A DNA stretch of 64,000 bases from Ctena decussata (GCA_963989385.1 OZ022509.1:74422667-74486666), one strand, 5' to 3'. Shown: positions 10,205-21,545, counted from the first letter of the stretch. A program made the numbers and translations. Notes: generated from the sequence alone by a model not told the origin.

Positions 10205-11622
10205 TTTCTATTTCTATATATCCTGCATCACCCTCTCGCGAGGATTATGTGCAGCTGCGCGCATCAAAGAAAAGTTTGATAGAAGAAAGTTAAAACGATT
10301 TTAGTAAGGATAAAAAGTATGATAGTGTTAGTATGAGAAAGAAGTAAAAAGTTAAAAGCTGATAAAAACAATGATTCCTGGTTTATGGCATGATGTGGTT
10401 AAGGCTGCAGATGGCAGACCTGAAGGAGGTCAGGTCTTCTAATAGGACAGCCGAGGGGGGTAGGTTGTTCCACTGCACGATTGCCAAAGGAAAAAAGGAA
10501 TACTTGTAGTAGTTTGCAGTTGTCATGATTTGAATAAAATGGTATGGGTGTGTTGTTCTTGTCATTCTGATTTGACGTTGGATATAAGTTGGCAGTGGAA
10601 TCTCAACTAAACCATGTACTATTTTATAGAACATTAAGAGCCGTGCGTCAGCACGTCTCTGTTCTAATGACCTCCATCCAAGGGTGTTGATCATCTGGGT
10701 CACGCTACTGTAAGATGAGTAGTCATGTGTGACCCAGCGTGCTGCCCTACGTTGGACAGCTTCGATCATATTTACATAGGTGTCGGTATGTGGGCTCCAT
10801 ACAGGGGAGGCATACTCTAGCTGGGGCCTTACTAAAGTCTGATATGCTGTCTGACGTATGCCTTTGTGTTTTGTGCGTATGTTTCTACGTATGTAGCCCA
10901 GTGTCTTATTGGCTTTAGTGGTCACGCTTTGGATATGATGGTTCCATTTCAGGTTGTGGCTGATTTCAAGACCAAGGTATTTTGCTTGGTCTACTGCCTC
11001 TAAAACTTGCCCATGTAAAACATATTGGGTCTGGATGGGGTTTCGGGCCCTAGAGATATGTATGACTTGGCATTTGCTGGGATTGAAGTGCATTTCCCAA
11101 GTCTTTTCCCATTGCTCAAGTTTTTGAAGGTCCTGCTGCAAAGTGTGGGAATCCTTTTTGCTGGTGACTGTCAAATACACAGCAGTATCATCAGCGAATA
11201 GTCTGACCTGTGAGGTTATATTTTCGGGCAGGTCATTTATGTACAAAAGGAACAAGATTGGTCCAAGGACCGAACCTTGGGGGACCCCAGATGTGACCGG
11301 AATTTCGGACGATTTTTCCCCTTCAAGAGCCACACACTGTGAACGCCCGAGTAAGAATGCCTTAATCCAACTGAGATTGTTCTGAGTTATCCCATGCTGG
11401 TGGAGCTTGAAGAGTAGTTTTGTGTGGCTAACCTTATCAAAAGCCTTACTAAAGTCGAGGAGGATAAGGTCAGTTTGGTGACCTTGAGAAAGACCTCTAG
11501 CGAGTTCGTCAACGAACTGTATAAGTTGAGTTTCACAGGACCTTTTTTCCCTGAAGCCATGCTGTAGGTCATATAGTACATTATGTTTGTTGAGATGCTT
11601 AGTTAAGTTTGATGCAATGATG
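10205..11622 (-). mobile_element. 5'-truncated CR1/Jockey-like LINE (LINE-1 of this window)
   Basis: On the minus strand the element begins inside the reverse transcriptase region at a TAATAATAATT run (about 11625-11645). It ends after a short 3' UTR with a purine-rich tail near 10205-10225 (ATAGAAATAGAAAGAAAGC on the minus strand). The 5' half, including the endonuclease, is missing, as is typical of incomplete target-primed reverse transcription. It lies directly against the 3' tail of the next LINE, in the same orientation. Confidence 0.8.
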
Positions 11623-11741
11623 TGTTCATAATGATAATAATAATAATTATACCTTGAACCTTGAACCTTGAACTTTTGGGGCTCCAAATGAAGAACATCT
11701 GTTCTTTTTAGCCCACCCTCGTAGCTTACTGATAAATGCAC
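10383..11741 (-). CDS. Reverse transcriptase, C-terminal two thirds (LINE ORF2)
   Basis: Retrotransposon polymerase that would copy LINE RNA into DNA at the target site. In order along the ~450-codon frame: HGFREKRSCETQ (near residue 60), LLDFSKAFDKV (about 95-105), SGVPQGSVLGPILFLLYIND (about 150-170) and the catalytic LFADD (about 181), then the thumb and a C-terminal region with RPQLEYASPVWSPH and VQRRAARWV. The frame is open to its stop. The first 40 or so codons (Tyr-rich) come from junction and microsatellite sequence, not from the LINE, so the apparent start is artificial. Family length would be about 900-1000 residues, so the endonuclease and the RT start are missing. It is a retrotransposon remnant, not a host gene. 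Confidence 0.85.
   Translation of the reverse strand: MHLSVSYEGGLKRTDVLHLEPQKFKVQGSRYNYYYYHYEHIIASNLTKHLNKHNVLYDLQHGFREKRSCETQLIQFVDELARGLSQGHQTDLILLDFSKAFDKVSHTKLLFKLHQHGITQNNLSWIKAFLLGRSQCVALEGEKSSEIPVTSGVPQGSVLGPILFLLYINDLPENITSQVRLFADDTAVYLTVTSKKDSHTLQQDLQKLEQWEKTWEMHFNPSKCQVIHISRARNPIQTQYVLHGQVLEAVDQAKYLGLEISHNLKWNHHIQSVTTKANKTLGYIRRNIRTKHKGIRQTAYQTLVRPQLEYASPVWSPHTDTYVNMIEAVQRRAARWVTHDYSSYSSVTQMINTLGWRSLEQRRADARLLMFYKIVHGLVEIPLPTYIQRQIRMTRTTHPYHFIQIMTTANYYKYSFFPLAIVQWNNLPPSAVLLEDLTSFRSAICSLNHIMP
11627..11672 (-). repeat. LINE 3' tail: AAGGTTC repeats plus TAA run
   Basis: Three head-to-tail copies of a 7-bp AAGGTTC-type unit, followed on the minus strand by a TAATTATTATTATT run. This is the 3' tail of LINE-2, and LINE-1 starts immediately after it. 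Confidence 0.65.
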
Positions 11742-11869
11742 TCAATTCTCTCCTGATCTGGTTCACTCGTAAAATAATTTTATCCATAATCACTGATAGT
11801 ATATGAAACTGTTAAAACTGTTACGTCCGGGACTGTTCACTGTCACTGCCGTTCACATGATACAAATAT

Positions 11870-14178
11870 TTAGTACTCATAAATACTGTCGCCGTAGAAT
11901 TTGTCTAGCTGGGACTTAAATGAATTAACTGTTTTGGCATTCACCACATTGAAAGGTAAGGCATTCCACCGATTTATGACTCTCTGAGAAAACTGGTTTA
12001 ACCTGAATGTAGTATTACATCTACTCTTCTCCAATTTATAATCATGACCTCTGGTTCTGCTTTCTGACAACACAAAAAAATCTCTCCATTGGGATATTTT
12101 CAAAGCCGTGTATAATTTTATAAGTCTGAATCATATCTCCTCTTGCTCTCCTATGGGCTAAGGTTGGAAGTTTCAGTTTCATGAGTCTCTCCTTATATGG
12201 TAGATTACGTAATTCTGGTAACAGTTTTGTTGCTCTACGTTGAACACTTTCGACTGCTTCAATGTCTTTTTTATAGTGAGGGTACCAGACTACGTTGGCA
12301 TACTCTAAGTGTGGCCTGACAAGGGCCTTAAAAAGTCTCAAAAATATATTCTGATCTAAATATTCAAAAGTTCTTTTTACAATGGCAAGCATACTGTTCG
12401 CTTTATTGATCTTCTGTGAAATGTGACTACTAAATTTCAAGTCCTTTTGAAACAATACACCTACATCCTTTTCTTCTGTGACTGCCTCTAGTTCTCTTGA
12501 ATTCATATAATATGTATAGTTAGGATTTCCTTTACCATAATGGATAACTTTACATTTTTGGACATGAAATAATATTTGCCATGTGTTTGACCAATCACAC
12601 ATAGAGTACAAGCCGTCCTGCATCTCCTCTTTGTCATTTGTGCATGAAACTGGACCATAGACCTTCGTGTCATCGGCGAACATTTTCAGAATCCTCTTTA
12701 CAGCTTCTGGTAAGTCATTTATATAAACTACAAAAAGCACAGGGCCCATCACAGATCCCTGTGGCACACCGGAAAGAACTTCATTCCACTCCGACAAGCA
12801 ACCTTTGACTGAAACCCTCTGTCGTCTCCCACTAAGAAAATCAGTTATCCATGATAGTATGCTACCCCCGACACCGTAGGAGGAAAGTTTTTTTTATTAA
12901 TCTTTGATGTGGTACAGTATCAAAGGCCTTTGCAAAGTCCAGATACACAGTGTCAAATGATATTCCGTTATCTATGTAGTTCGACCAGTCTTCCATTACA
13001 TCCAACAACTGGAGAACACATGACCGACCAGACCTGAAACCATACTGATAATTTGAAATGAAACTGTTATTGTCCAAGTGGTCAATCATATGTTTTCGAA
13101 TTATCTTTTCTAACAGTTTACAGACTATCGACGTCAAGCTATTAACAGGACGGTAATTACATGGTTCATTCTTAGATCCTTTCTTAAACAGTGGAGTGAC
13201 GCAAGCATCCTTCCATACACAGGGCAACTTCTCGGAGTCGATTGAAGCTTGAAAAATGAGTGTCAACGGCTTAGCAAATACCTCTGCAAGATTTTTTAAA
13301 ATGGCTGGATGAATATTATCAAGTCCCATGGATTTCCCAGGTTTCAACTCTAACAAATAATGCTTGACTAACGCATGGTCTACAGATATATGCTCTAAAC
13401 TTGACTTGTAAGTCTTTTGTTGTAAATCAGGTATGCTGCTGGTATCCTCCCTAGTGAAAACACTTGAAAAATAGTCATTTAAGATATCTGCCTTGTCTTT
13501 GGAGTTGTCCACAAGATCACCACTCTCGTTTTTCAGTTGACTGATTGTTGGTTTAACTGATGTCTTTGATTTGACATACTTCCAAAAGTGCTTTACGTCG
13601 TCTTTCACTTTAGAAGAAATACTTTGCTCATAACTCCTCTTAGCATTTTTAATAAGTTTAGTAGCTTTATTTCTTGCTATGCAATACAATTCATAGTCAC
13701 TATCTTGCTTTGAAATCCTGTATTTTCCCCAGCTGTTATGCTTCATTTTAACTGCATGTAATGTCTCGGCATTCATCCATAAGGGTTTTTTCCTTTTCCC
13801 AGCTTTAATGACTTTCTTTGGTACAAACTGTTTAGTACTTGAGTCGTATCTACATTTAAAAATACTCCACATCTCTTCAATATCAATATTTAAAAAATCC
13901 AATACCCAGTCAAAACTACTCCATTGCTCACAAAAGCCTACATAATCACAACTGTCATATTTCATGAAAGTCTGATCCTCATCTGATCGGGTCTCTCTTT
14001 GACAACAATTATATTCAAATAACAACAAACAGTGGTCGCTCAGGCCTATTGCTGGTAATGAATTTATACTAATGATATCGTTATCATCATTTGTTATTAA
14101 CAAGTCAATACAACTCGGTTCACAGCCTTCCCTGTACCTCGTACTTTCTGAAATATGCTGACGACGACGCCATGACAT
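11870..14178 (-). pseudogene. CR1/Jockey-like LINE ORF2 with two frameshifts (LINE-2)
   Basis: Encodes the end of an AP-like endonuclease (GLSDHCLLLFEY, codons 44-55 of the first frame), a linker, then reverse transcriptase: PLFKKGSKNEPCNYRPVNS, QYGFRSGRSCVLQLLD, YLDFAKAFDTVPHQRL. After a frame change the second frame carries LSGVPQGSVMGPVLFVVYIN and MFADDT, and the third finishes with FRLNQFSQRVINRWNALP and a stop. The first frame change maps to a T8 run (12888-12895) and the second to an A7 run (12074-12080). Each is explicable by a single-base length change. The 5' endonuclease half is absent. If the shifts are assembly errors, the remaining frame of roughly 770 codons would be open. Confidence 0.85.
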
Positions 14179-14179
14179 A

Positions 14180-14362
14180 ATTGATCCAATAATTATAATA
14201 GTAATGATATTATTATTATTATTATTATGATTTTATTATTATTATTATTATAATTTTATTATTATTATTAATATAAAGAATTAATATAAAAATAATAAAT
14301 ACATATCAATAAACTTATTATTATTATTATTATTATTACTACTACTATTATTAATAATAATC
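14180..14362. repeat. (ATT)n microsatellite
   Basis: Imperfect runs of TTA/ATT interrupted by AATATAAA phrases, lying exactly at the 5' truncation point of LINE-2. ACT and TAA variants occur at the right end. Confidence 0.85.
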
Positions 14363-15273
14363 TGCACTCCCTCTCATTGTCCTCTATCAATATTTTAAGT
14401 TTCATTACATTTCTTTCAACACTTTTAGAAATATATCCAGGACAAGCAAAATACTGGAAAAATTAAGAAGGACGCTAACTCTGTATTTACTTGTGACAGG
14501 CTTATGGTTCTTGTGCTCTACACTTCCTCTCAGTGCCCTTTATTAATGTGTGAAGTTTCATTTAGTTCACTTTAATACTTAAAGAGATATGCCCTCGCCA
14601 AAAACTAAATAGGGAGCTAAATCCGTAATTATTTGTGAAAGGGTTATGTGACCACTATTACTCATTCCATTTTCATGAAACATTCAGGATATTGTTAGTC
14701 ACCATCAGAAGTAGATCATATTGGGGTCATGTTGGCATCTTTTTCTGCCATAGTTACAGCCCTTGATCTGTGAAGCAATACCAATCTCATGGCCGCAACT
14801 CTTCCTTCAGTTTTAAGCTGGTTTCACAAAACTGTCTAGATATCGTTATCATCATCTGAAGTAGATTATATTTTATTGTGGCTGGAATAATACCATTTTT
14901 GCCGATCAGTCCAATGAGGCAATCCCTGCAGCTTCAAATCCTACATTTTCAGGAAACTTTAAGATGCAGTTGTCATCGTCTGAAGTGGATTATATGTCAT
15001 CAGGATCATGCACCGACTTTTTATGTCATAGTTAAAGCCTTTTATCAGCACAGCAATGCAAATCTTCCAGTTTTCGACTGATTTTAGTGAAATTTTCAAG
15101 AAGTTGTTCCTGTCATCTGAAATGAATCATAATTATCCAGATTACAACAGGATTCGTATCTATCTATCTGTATACAACGATTCGGTCATATTTGACCATT
15201 ATGTTGAAGTGTGGCTCTAAATTCAAATTTAGTATAAACAACAACAACAAAACAAGGTCACTAAGATTATTTA
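14363..15273. repeat. Decayed tandem core array, left part (split by HINE-J)
   Basis: Two diverged repeat types. About 14370-14650 repeats phrases such as TGTGAAGTTTCATTTAGTTC. About 14690-15120 repeats GAAGTAGAT(TC)ATAT and ATAGTTACAGCCCTTGAT with irregular spacing of about 125-150 bp. The phrase AGTTACAGCCCTTGA reappears at about 16990, beyond the inserted element. One older element was therefore interrupted by HINE-J. Confidence 0.6.
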
Positions 15274-15317
15274 TCCCCTCACACCACGAAGTGGTGAGGG
15301 GATATAGGTTTTGTCCC

Positions 15318-15386
15318 GTACGTAAGTACGTACGTAAGTACGTACGTATGTACGTACGTATGTATGTACGTACGTACGTACGTATG
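15318..15386. repeat. GTAC/ACGT tetranucleotide microsatellite
   Basis: Runs of GTACGTAC with AAGT and ATGT variants. It reads as Tyr-Val-Arg-Thr repeats in either strand's frames, which accounts for three apparent small ORFs here. Confidence 0.9.
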
Positions 15387-15396
15387 TTCACCTTTT

Positions 15397-16925
15397 GTCA
15401 GCGCTCTAGCCCCTACATTTCTCAACGGATTTTGAAATAACTTCACACAAGTGTAGGGCATGACAATATCTCGAGCAAGTTCGACTTTCAGGGTGCTGCG
15501 CCCAAGGTCAAGGTCACTGTGGCTATTTTTAGAAAAACTTTGTCAGCGCTCTAGCGCCTACATTTTTCAACGGATTTTGAAATAACTTCACACAAGTGTA
15601 GGGCATGACAATATCTCGAGCAAGTTCGACTTTTAGGGTGCTGCGCCCAAGGTCAAGGTCACTGTGGCTATTTTTAGAAAAAATTTGTCAGCGCTCTAGC
15701 GCCTACATTTCTCAACGGATTTTGAAATAACTTCACACAAATGTAGGGCATGACAATATCTCGAGCAAGTTCGACATTCAGGGTGCTGCGCCCAAGGTCA
15801 AGGTCACTGTGGCTATTTTTAGAAAAACTTTGTCAGCGCTCTAGCGCCTACATTTCTCAATGGATTTTGAAATAACTTCACACAAATGTAGGGCATGACA
15901 ATATCTCAAGCAAGTTCGACTTTCAGGGTGCTGCACCCAAGGTCAAGGTCACTGTGGCTATTTTTAGAAAAACTTTGTCAGCGCTCTAGCGCCTACATTT
16001 CTCAATGGATTTTGAAATAACTTCACACAAATGTAGGGCATGACAATATCTCGAGCATGTTCGACTTTCAGGGTGCCACACCCAAGGTCAAGGTCACTGT
16101 GGCTATTTTTAGAAAAACTTTGTCACTGCTCTAGCGCCTATATTTCTCAACGGATTTAAAAATAACTTCACATAAATGTAAGACAAGACAATATCTTGAG
16201 CAAGTTTGACTTTCAGGGGGCTGCGCCCAAGGTCACGGTCACTGTGGCTATTTTTAGAAAAACTTTATCATCGCTGTAGCACCTACATTTCTCAACGGAT
16301 TTTAAAATAACTTCACACAAATGTAGGGCATGACAATATCTCGAGCAAGTTTGACTTTCAGGGTTCTGCGCCCAAGGTCAAGGTCACTGTCGCTATTTTT
16401 AGAAAAACTTTGTCATCGCTGTAGCACCTACATTTCTCAACGGATTTTAAAATAACTTCACACAAATGTAGGGCAAGACAATATCTCGAGCAAGTTCGAC
16501 TTTCAGAGTTCTGCGCCCAAGGTCAAGGTCACTGTGGCTATTTTTAGAAAAACTTTGTCATCGCTGTAGCACCTACATTTCTCAACGGATTTTAAGATAA
16601 CTTCACACAAATGTAGGGCAAGACAATATCTCGAGCAAGTTCGACTTTCAGGGTGCTGCGCCCAAGGTCAAGTTCACTGTCGCTATTTTTAGAAAAACTT
16701 TGTCATCGCTGTAGCACCTACATTTCTCAACGGATTTTAAAATAACTTCACACAAATGTAGGGCAAGACAATATCTCGAGCAAGTTCGACTTTCAGGGTG
16801 CTGCGCTTAAAAGGTCAAGGTCACTAGCTATTTTTAGAAAAAATTTGTCATCGCTCTAGTGCCTACATGGATTTTGAAATAACTTCACACAAATGTAGGG
16901 TATGACAATATCTCGAGCAAGAAGT
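15397..16925 (+). repeat. 145-bp tandem repeat, 11 units
   Basis: The GCGCTCTAG/TCGCTGTAG landmark occurs at 15401, 15546, 15691, 15836, 15981, 16126, 16271, 16416, 16561, 16706 and 16851, exactly 145 bp apart each time. Each unit contains ACATTTCTCAACGGATTTT, ACTTCACACAAATGTAGGGC, ATATCTCGAGCAAGTTCGAC, and AAGGTCAAGGTCACTGTGGC. Units split into an early type (GCGCTCTAGCGCC) and a late type (TCGCTGTAGCACC), which suggests segmental amplification. Confidence 0.95.
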
Positions 16926-16964
16926 CTTGTGTGAGGGGATTTGTATCGCCTGCGATGCCTTGTT

Positions 16965-17160
16965 ACAAGAAGAAATCAAAGGCATGCTGTTCTGCTAGAG
17001 TTACAGCCCTTGAGCTACCTGACGGCGTGTTGCTGTGATGTCAAGACACCTGCCTTTTTGGCAATTTTGCTCAGTGACAGCATACACACTTTATTATAAT
17101 AATAATTATTATTATTATTGTTATTATATTTGGCTATAATAACTCTACATTCTTCTTTAT
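16965..17160. repeat. Decayed core array, right part, and TAA run
   Basis: AGAGTTACAGCCCTTGAGC at about 16990 matches the array left of HINE-J. A (TAA/ATT)n run follows at about 17093-17130 and borders the 3' end of LINE-3 (GAAGAAGAAG-type tail on the minus strand). Confidence 0.6.
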
Positions 17161-17295
17161 CTTCTTCTTCTTCCAGTAAGTGCAGGGCCCTCTCTGGAGC
17201 ATCGTCGCACTGTGACTATTTACAAGGTGCACCCGAGGCGTGATTAAAAACAGTTAAAAGCGTTTAAAGGAAGGATAAAAACATTTCTGCACTAA

Positions 17296-19497
17296 CTAGA
17301 AGAGACCCGGCAGCCCTCTCTTGAAGGTCTCCAAGGTAGGCGCTGTTACGATGGACTCCGGTAGCTGGTTCCATAGGCGTATTCCTGATGGGAAGAAGGA
17401 GCACCGGTATGCATCAATCCTGCAAAACGGAACAAGGTATCGCATGGAGTGACCTCGTGTGCTGAGAGCTGCTGGATGAAGAAGCTGCATGGCTGGGATG
17501 TCAATAAGACCATGTGTGATCTGATACATCATTACCAGCTTGGCCTGAGTGCGTCATTGCTGCAAGGTTTCTCATCCAAGGTCGGCTATCATGTCCGAAA
17601 CACTACTTGTAGTGTGGTAATCCCCTGCAACAAATCTTGCGGCTCTTCGCTGGACAGCTTCCAACTTGTTGATGTTGGTCTGGGTGTATGGATCCCATGC
17701 CGTTGATGCATACTCCAGGGATGGTCTAAATGCTAAGCTGTTGTTTGCTTTCTTGGCAACTTGATCCACATGGTCGTTCCAGGAAAGAGTGTCACTTAGG
17801 GTTACACCAAGGTACTTCCCAGACTTCACGAAGGCGTTGGTGGCCGTGTATGGAGTAGGAGCCTGTTGTTTGGTTTCTTCTCTTGCTGATCCTGATGACC
17901 TCGCATTTGGATGGGTTAAAGGACATCTGCCAGTCCTCTTCCCATTTCTCTAAATTAACTAGGTCCTCCTGAAGGGCGCGGTGGTCTTGCTCACTTTTTA
18001 TCCTTCGGTAAAGGAGACTATCGTTCGCAAATAACCTGGCAGTGGAGGCAACTCTCTCTGGGAGGCCGTTGATGTACAGGAAAAACAGCAGTGGGCAAAG
18101 GACAGTGCCCTGAGGAACTCCAGATACCACTGGCACAGTTGACGGGGACTTCCCTTCGACGAGTACCCGTTGGCTTCTCAGGGTTAGAAAGCTCTCAATC
18201 CATGACAATAGTGGGCCCCTTATGCCTTAGTGATGGAGCTTGAGGAGAAGACGCTGGTGTGGTACTTTGTCGAAGGCTTTACTGAAGTCTAATAAGATGG
18301 CGTCAATCTGTTCGCCTTCTTCTAAGTCTGAGGCAAGATCTTGAATTGTCAGGATCAGCTGGCTTTCACATGATCGTTTCTTACGAAACCCATGTTGTTG
18401 GTCTGACAGGATGTTGTGGTGGTCTAGGTGCTGCATTATCTGGCTATGAAGGATATGCTCCATCACCTTGCTGCAGACAGCTGTCAATGAGATGGGCCTA
18501 TAGTTGGAGGCTGCACTTCGATCACCTTTTTTAAAGATCGGGGTGACATCTGCTGTCTTCCAGTCATCAGGGACTTTGCCTTGAGACAATGATGCTGCAA
18601 ATATCAGGCTAAGGGCAGGAGCTACTTCAGAAGCTGCTTCCTTGAGGAACCTGGTCGGGATGTTATCTGGGCCCGAAGCTTTATTAGGATTTAGCCCTTC
18701 AAGCAGTTTCTTAACACCCTCAGTACCAATGGTGAAGTTAGGGACATCAGGATATGGCCTTGGTCCTAGTGCAGGTAAGTGGGACTTGTCTTCCTCTGTG
18801 AAGGCGCTGACAAACTGGTTGTTGAGGATAGATGCTTTTGTCTGGGGGTCACTATGCACCACTCCATCCTTCCTCAGTGGTGAGATGCCGTTGCTGTCAC
18901 ACTTCTTCCCCTTGACGAAGGACCACAGCTTTTTGGGGTTGCTGTCGTCTCCAGAGACTAGATCTTCCACGTAGTTGTTGTAGGCCTTCCTACAGTGGTA
19001 CTGTGTCTCTTTTTGAAGGTTCTTATACCTCTGGGTGTCCTCACTGGAGCAGGTTTGTTGGGCTCTGCGGTATGCCTTCTTCTTGCGTCTGGACAGCCTC
19101 TTCACATCTCTATTGATCCACGGCTGGTGGGATCTTGTAGAGGACATCTTGGTGGGGACATGAGCACCAATGGCATTCAGACATATGTCCTTGAAGTCTG
19201 TCCATAACTTGTTGACGTCTGTCGATGTGTCGTTTGACTTCATGAAATCAGATGCTGCTTGACTGACGCTGTCCTTCATACCCGTATAGTTAGCCCGTTT
19301 CCACAGGTAGATTTTACGCTGAGGCTGTTTACTGCGGATGGGGGAAACATTAGTTTCAACAAAAACAATGTCATGGTCACTCACGCCAGGGACTGGCTTA
19401 CATTTCTGGATGAGCGAAGGTCTGTTTGAAATAAAGACGTTAAGCGTGTTATCTCGTCTAGTAGGGAACTTCACCATCTGCTCTGACCCGCAGTCAT
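17296..19497 (-). pseudogene. CR1/Jockey-like LINE ORF2, degenerate (LINE-3)
   Basis: The first frame (about 19516 down to 18227) holds the endonuclease end (GSEQMVKFPTRRDNTLNVF, PGVSDHDIVFVET), a linker and RT motifs (TPIFKKGDRSAASNYRPISL, QQHGFRKKRSCESQL, AILLDFSKAFDKVPHQRLLL), then a stop. The next frame has SGVPQGTVLCPLLFFLYING and a catalytic box altered to LFANDS in place of FADD. Further frame changes separate LEYASTAWDPYTQTNINK with VQRRAARFVAG from the C-terminus with SFFPSGIRLWNQLPESIVTA. The stop, the frame changes and the lost catalytic aspartate show it is dead. Its 5' end is interrupted at 19497 by the palindromic insertion. Confidence 0.85.
19485..19497 (+). repeat. 13-bp target duplication, left copy
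   Basis: GACCCGCAGTCAT, repeated exactly at 21546-21558 on the far side of the palindromic insertion. The left copy is part of the LINE-3 sequence. Confidence 0.75.
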
Positions 19498-20499
19498 GGT
19501 CGGGTATGAAAACCACAACCCGTACCTCCGTAGTCCGTACCTAAATCCGTACTAGAATTTTTTCTGTCCTCTTGGGAAGGAACCAAAAGACTCAAAGTTA
19601 GAATTATTGGTGAAATATTAAGACACAGTGCATATTTTAACATCTGTTATAAAAATGGAATTTCAAATTTACTTATTTTTGAAGAAAATAACATTTTGGA
19701 ATTTTTAAGGGGTATGAAAACCACAACCGTACCTGATATCGTTTTTCTTACATTTTTTTGTAATGATGCCAAATTAACCGAAATATAGCACTCCAACATG
19801 AAGGGAAAACAATATGAAGCAAATAATTGTAAAATAACGCATGTAAAATGTTGTTTTTCTACAATATCGCGACTATACCGAAAGAAACCATAACAGATAT
19901 GATCCGATACGGTTTCTACAATCGAACCGCAGTTCGTGAAATAAGCAAAAGTGGGATGAGACATGTCTTCACGGTTATCACATTCAAATGAAAAAAATAT
20001 TTATACATGAAACTAATAATAATACAGAAATATATATAAGATTTGGATAAATCCCATGCTATTTTATCCTATTTTATGACATGCGGTTCGATACAAGAAA
20101 CCCGAATCGAATAATATTTTTTAGAACATTTTCCGGTAAAGTCGCGATATTGTAGAAAAACAACAACAAATTACATGCTTGATTTTATACTTTTTTGCTT
20201 CATTTAAGACAAACATGTATGAGTGGTGTATTTCAATTAAATTGGTGTCATTATCGAAAAATGCCTGAAAAACGATCTCAGCCACGGTTGTGGTTTTCAT
20301 ACCCCTTAAAAATACAAAAATGTCATTTTATTAAAAGATCAGTCATTTTGGAATTTTAATTTTTTGGCAGATCTTTATAATACATTATGTCTCAATATGA
20401 CACCAATTATTCTAATTTTGAGTTCCCCAACAGGACCTAAAATTTTCTGGTACGGATTTAGGTACGGAGTACGGAGGTACGGGTTGTGGTTTTCATACG
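19498..20499. mobile_element. ~1-kb full-length palindrome (foldback element, first of a pair)
   Basis: The left end GGGTATGAAAACCACAACCC continues CGTACCTCCGTAGTCC... and is the reverse complement of the right end, with one mismatch in about 49 bp. Pairing continues inwards: TTAGAATTATTGGTG with CACCAATTATTCTAA, GGGGTATGAAAACCACAACC with its complement near 20290, and TTTTTCTACAATATCGCGAC near 19855 with its complement near 20145. Each arm is about 470 bp, and identity falls towards the centre. No credible coding region is present. It may fold as long double-stranded RNA if transcribed. Confidence 0.8.
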
Positions 20500-21545
20500 G
20501 TCCTACTAAAGACAGAAAAGGACTTACTCCACCGAAAAGGACCGAAAAGAACTTTCGGGCACCGAAATGGACTTTTATTTGCCGTTAAATGCCATATAAA
20601 ACATATGTTTTAGAAATTTTAATATCATCACGATATTAATCAGCGCTTAAATATCTTCACCCTTAAGTTTCACAAAAATATTACAGCACCGAAAAGGTCT
20701 CCACTTCTGGTGATCTCTGGTCAGTGAAGAGATGCCATGTACCGTAAATGCCGAATTTCGGGCACCCAAAAGCGGTCCGTGGAAACACCCCAAACCACCC
20801 CAAAACATCCCAAACCACTCCAAACCACTTTCATACCACCCCAAACCAGCCTCCCTGGATACAAATTAGAACCCAACCCCCTCCCCCACCAAGACACCAA
20901 CATTTCAGGTCAGTTGGCGAGTCTTAGCCCTTTCCTCCCCTCCACCCCCTTTATTCTTTAACGTGCCACTGCGCAAGGGGTTGGGTTCTAGTTTGTATCC
21001 AGGGTGGCAGGTTTGGAGTGGTATAAATGGTCGCCCCCTCCTCCCCCGCCCCACCTGCGTGACATACATAAACGTACAAAATAATTTACTTTATTATACT
21101 GTGATCATTAATTTTTCGTTAATATTTAAACCCGAGGTTATTAAAAGAGATACATACATACAAATCATGGGTAAACACTTATTAAAGTGTGCTTTTTATT
21201 TCGAATCTATATAAATACTGTTTGATGGGTGGGAGCGGTGTTGGTGTATGTGTGGAGGGGACAGGGGGATGATGTGAATCAGGGGGGGGGGGCTGGTTTG
21301 GGGCTTTTTGGTAGAGGTTTGGGTGGTTTGGGGTGGTTTGGGGTGTTTCCACGGACCCGTGAAAAATTTCACTTAATGTTCTAGAAAATTATGTTTAGAA
21401 ATAAATTATTTTACCCTTTATATTTTTTAGACGTTTAGATGTTAATAGCATAAAATGACATTCAAAAAGTCCTTTTCGGTGCCCGAAAGTTCTTTTCGGT
21501 GGCAAAAGTCCTTTTCTGTCTTTAGTAGGACCCGTTTTCATACCC
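20500..21545. mobile_element. ~1-kb palindrome (foldback element, second of a pair)
   Basis: GGTCCTACTAAAGACAGAAA and AAAGAACTTTCGGGCACCGA at the left pair with reverse complements at 21470-21535. The phrase GTCCGTGGAAACACCCCAAA (about 20780) pairs with its complement at about 21340. CTGGATACAAATTAGAACCC (about 20855) pairs with its complement near 20985. The right end GTTTTCATACCC mirrors the left end of the first palindrome, so the two may have inserted as one 2,048-bp unit. Confidence 0.75.

Larger units (their letters stand above)
15274..16964 (+). mobile_element. Helentron-associated (pearl-like) element HINE-J
   Basis: The 5' end is a foldback (TCCCCTCACACCACGAAGTGG...). Next comes a tetranucleotide GTAC/ACGT microsatellite (15318-15386), then a core of eleven 145-bp repeats. 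The 3' end GTGTGAGGGGAT is the inverted repeat of the 5' TCCCCTCACAC. It is followed by the hairpin ATCGCCTGCGAT and the terminus GCCTTGTT. Pearl-type and Helentron-derived elements of bivalves are known to combine a microsatellite, a tandem core and a 3' hairpin. No helicase is encoded, so movement would need a partner in trans. Confidence 0.75.

Noticed and set aside
10383..11741. Start codon of the LINE-1 ORF at 11741
   Set aside because: The first ~40 codons come from flanking tail and microsatellite sequence. The true LINE sequence starts inside the RT domain.
15192..15461. Tyr-Val-Arg-Thr repeat proteins on both strands
   Set aside because: They are produced by the GTAC/ACGT microsatellite of HINE-J.
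18642..18974. Plus-strand proteins across 18.3-19.5 kb
   Set aside because: All are antisense by-products of the LINE-3 reverse transcriptase frame.
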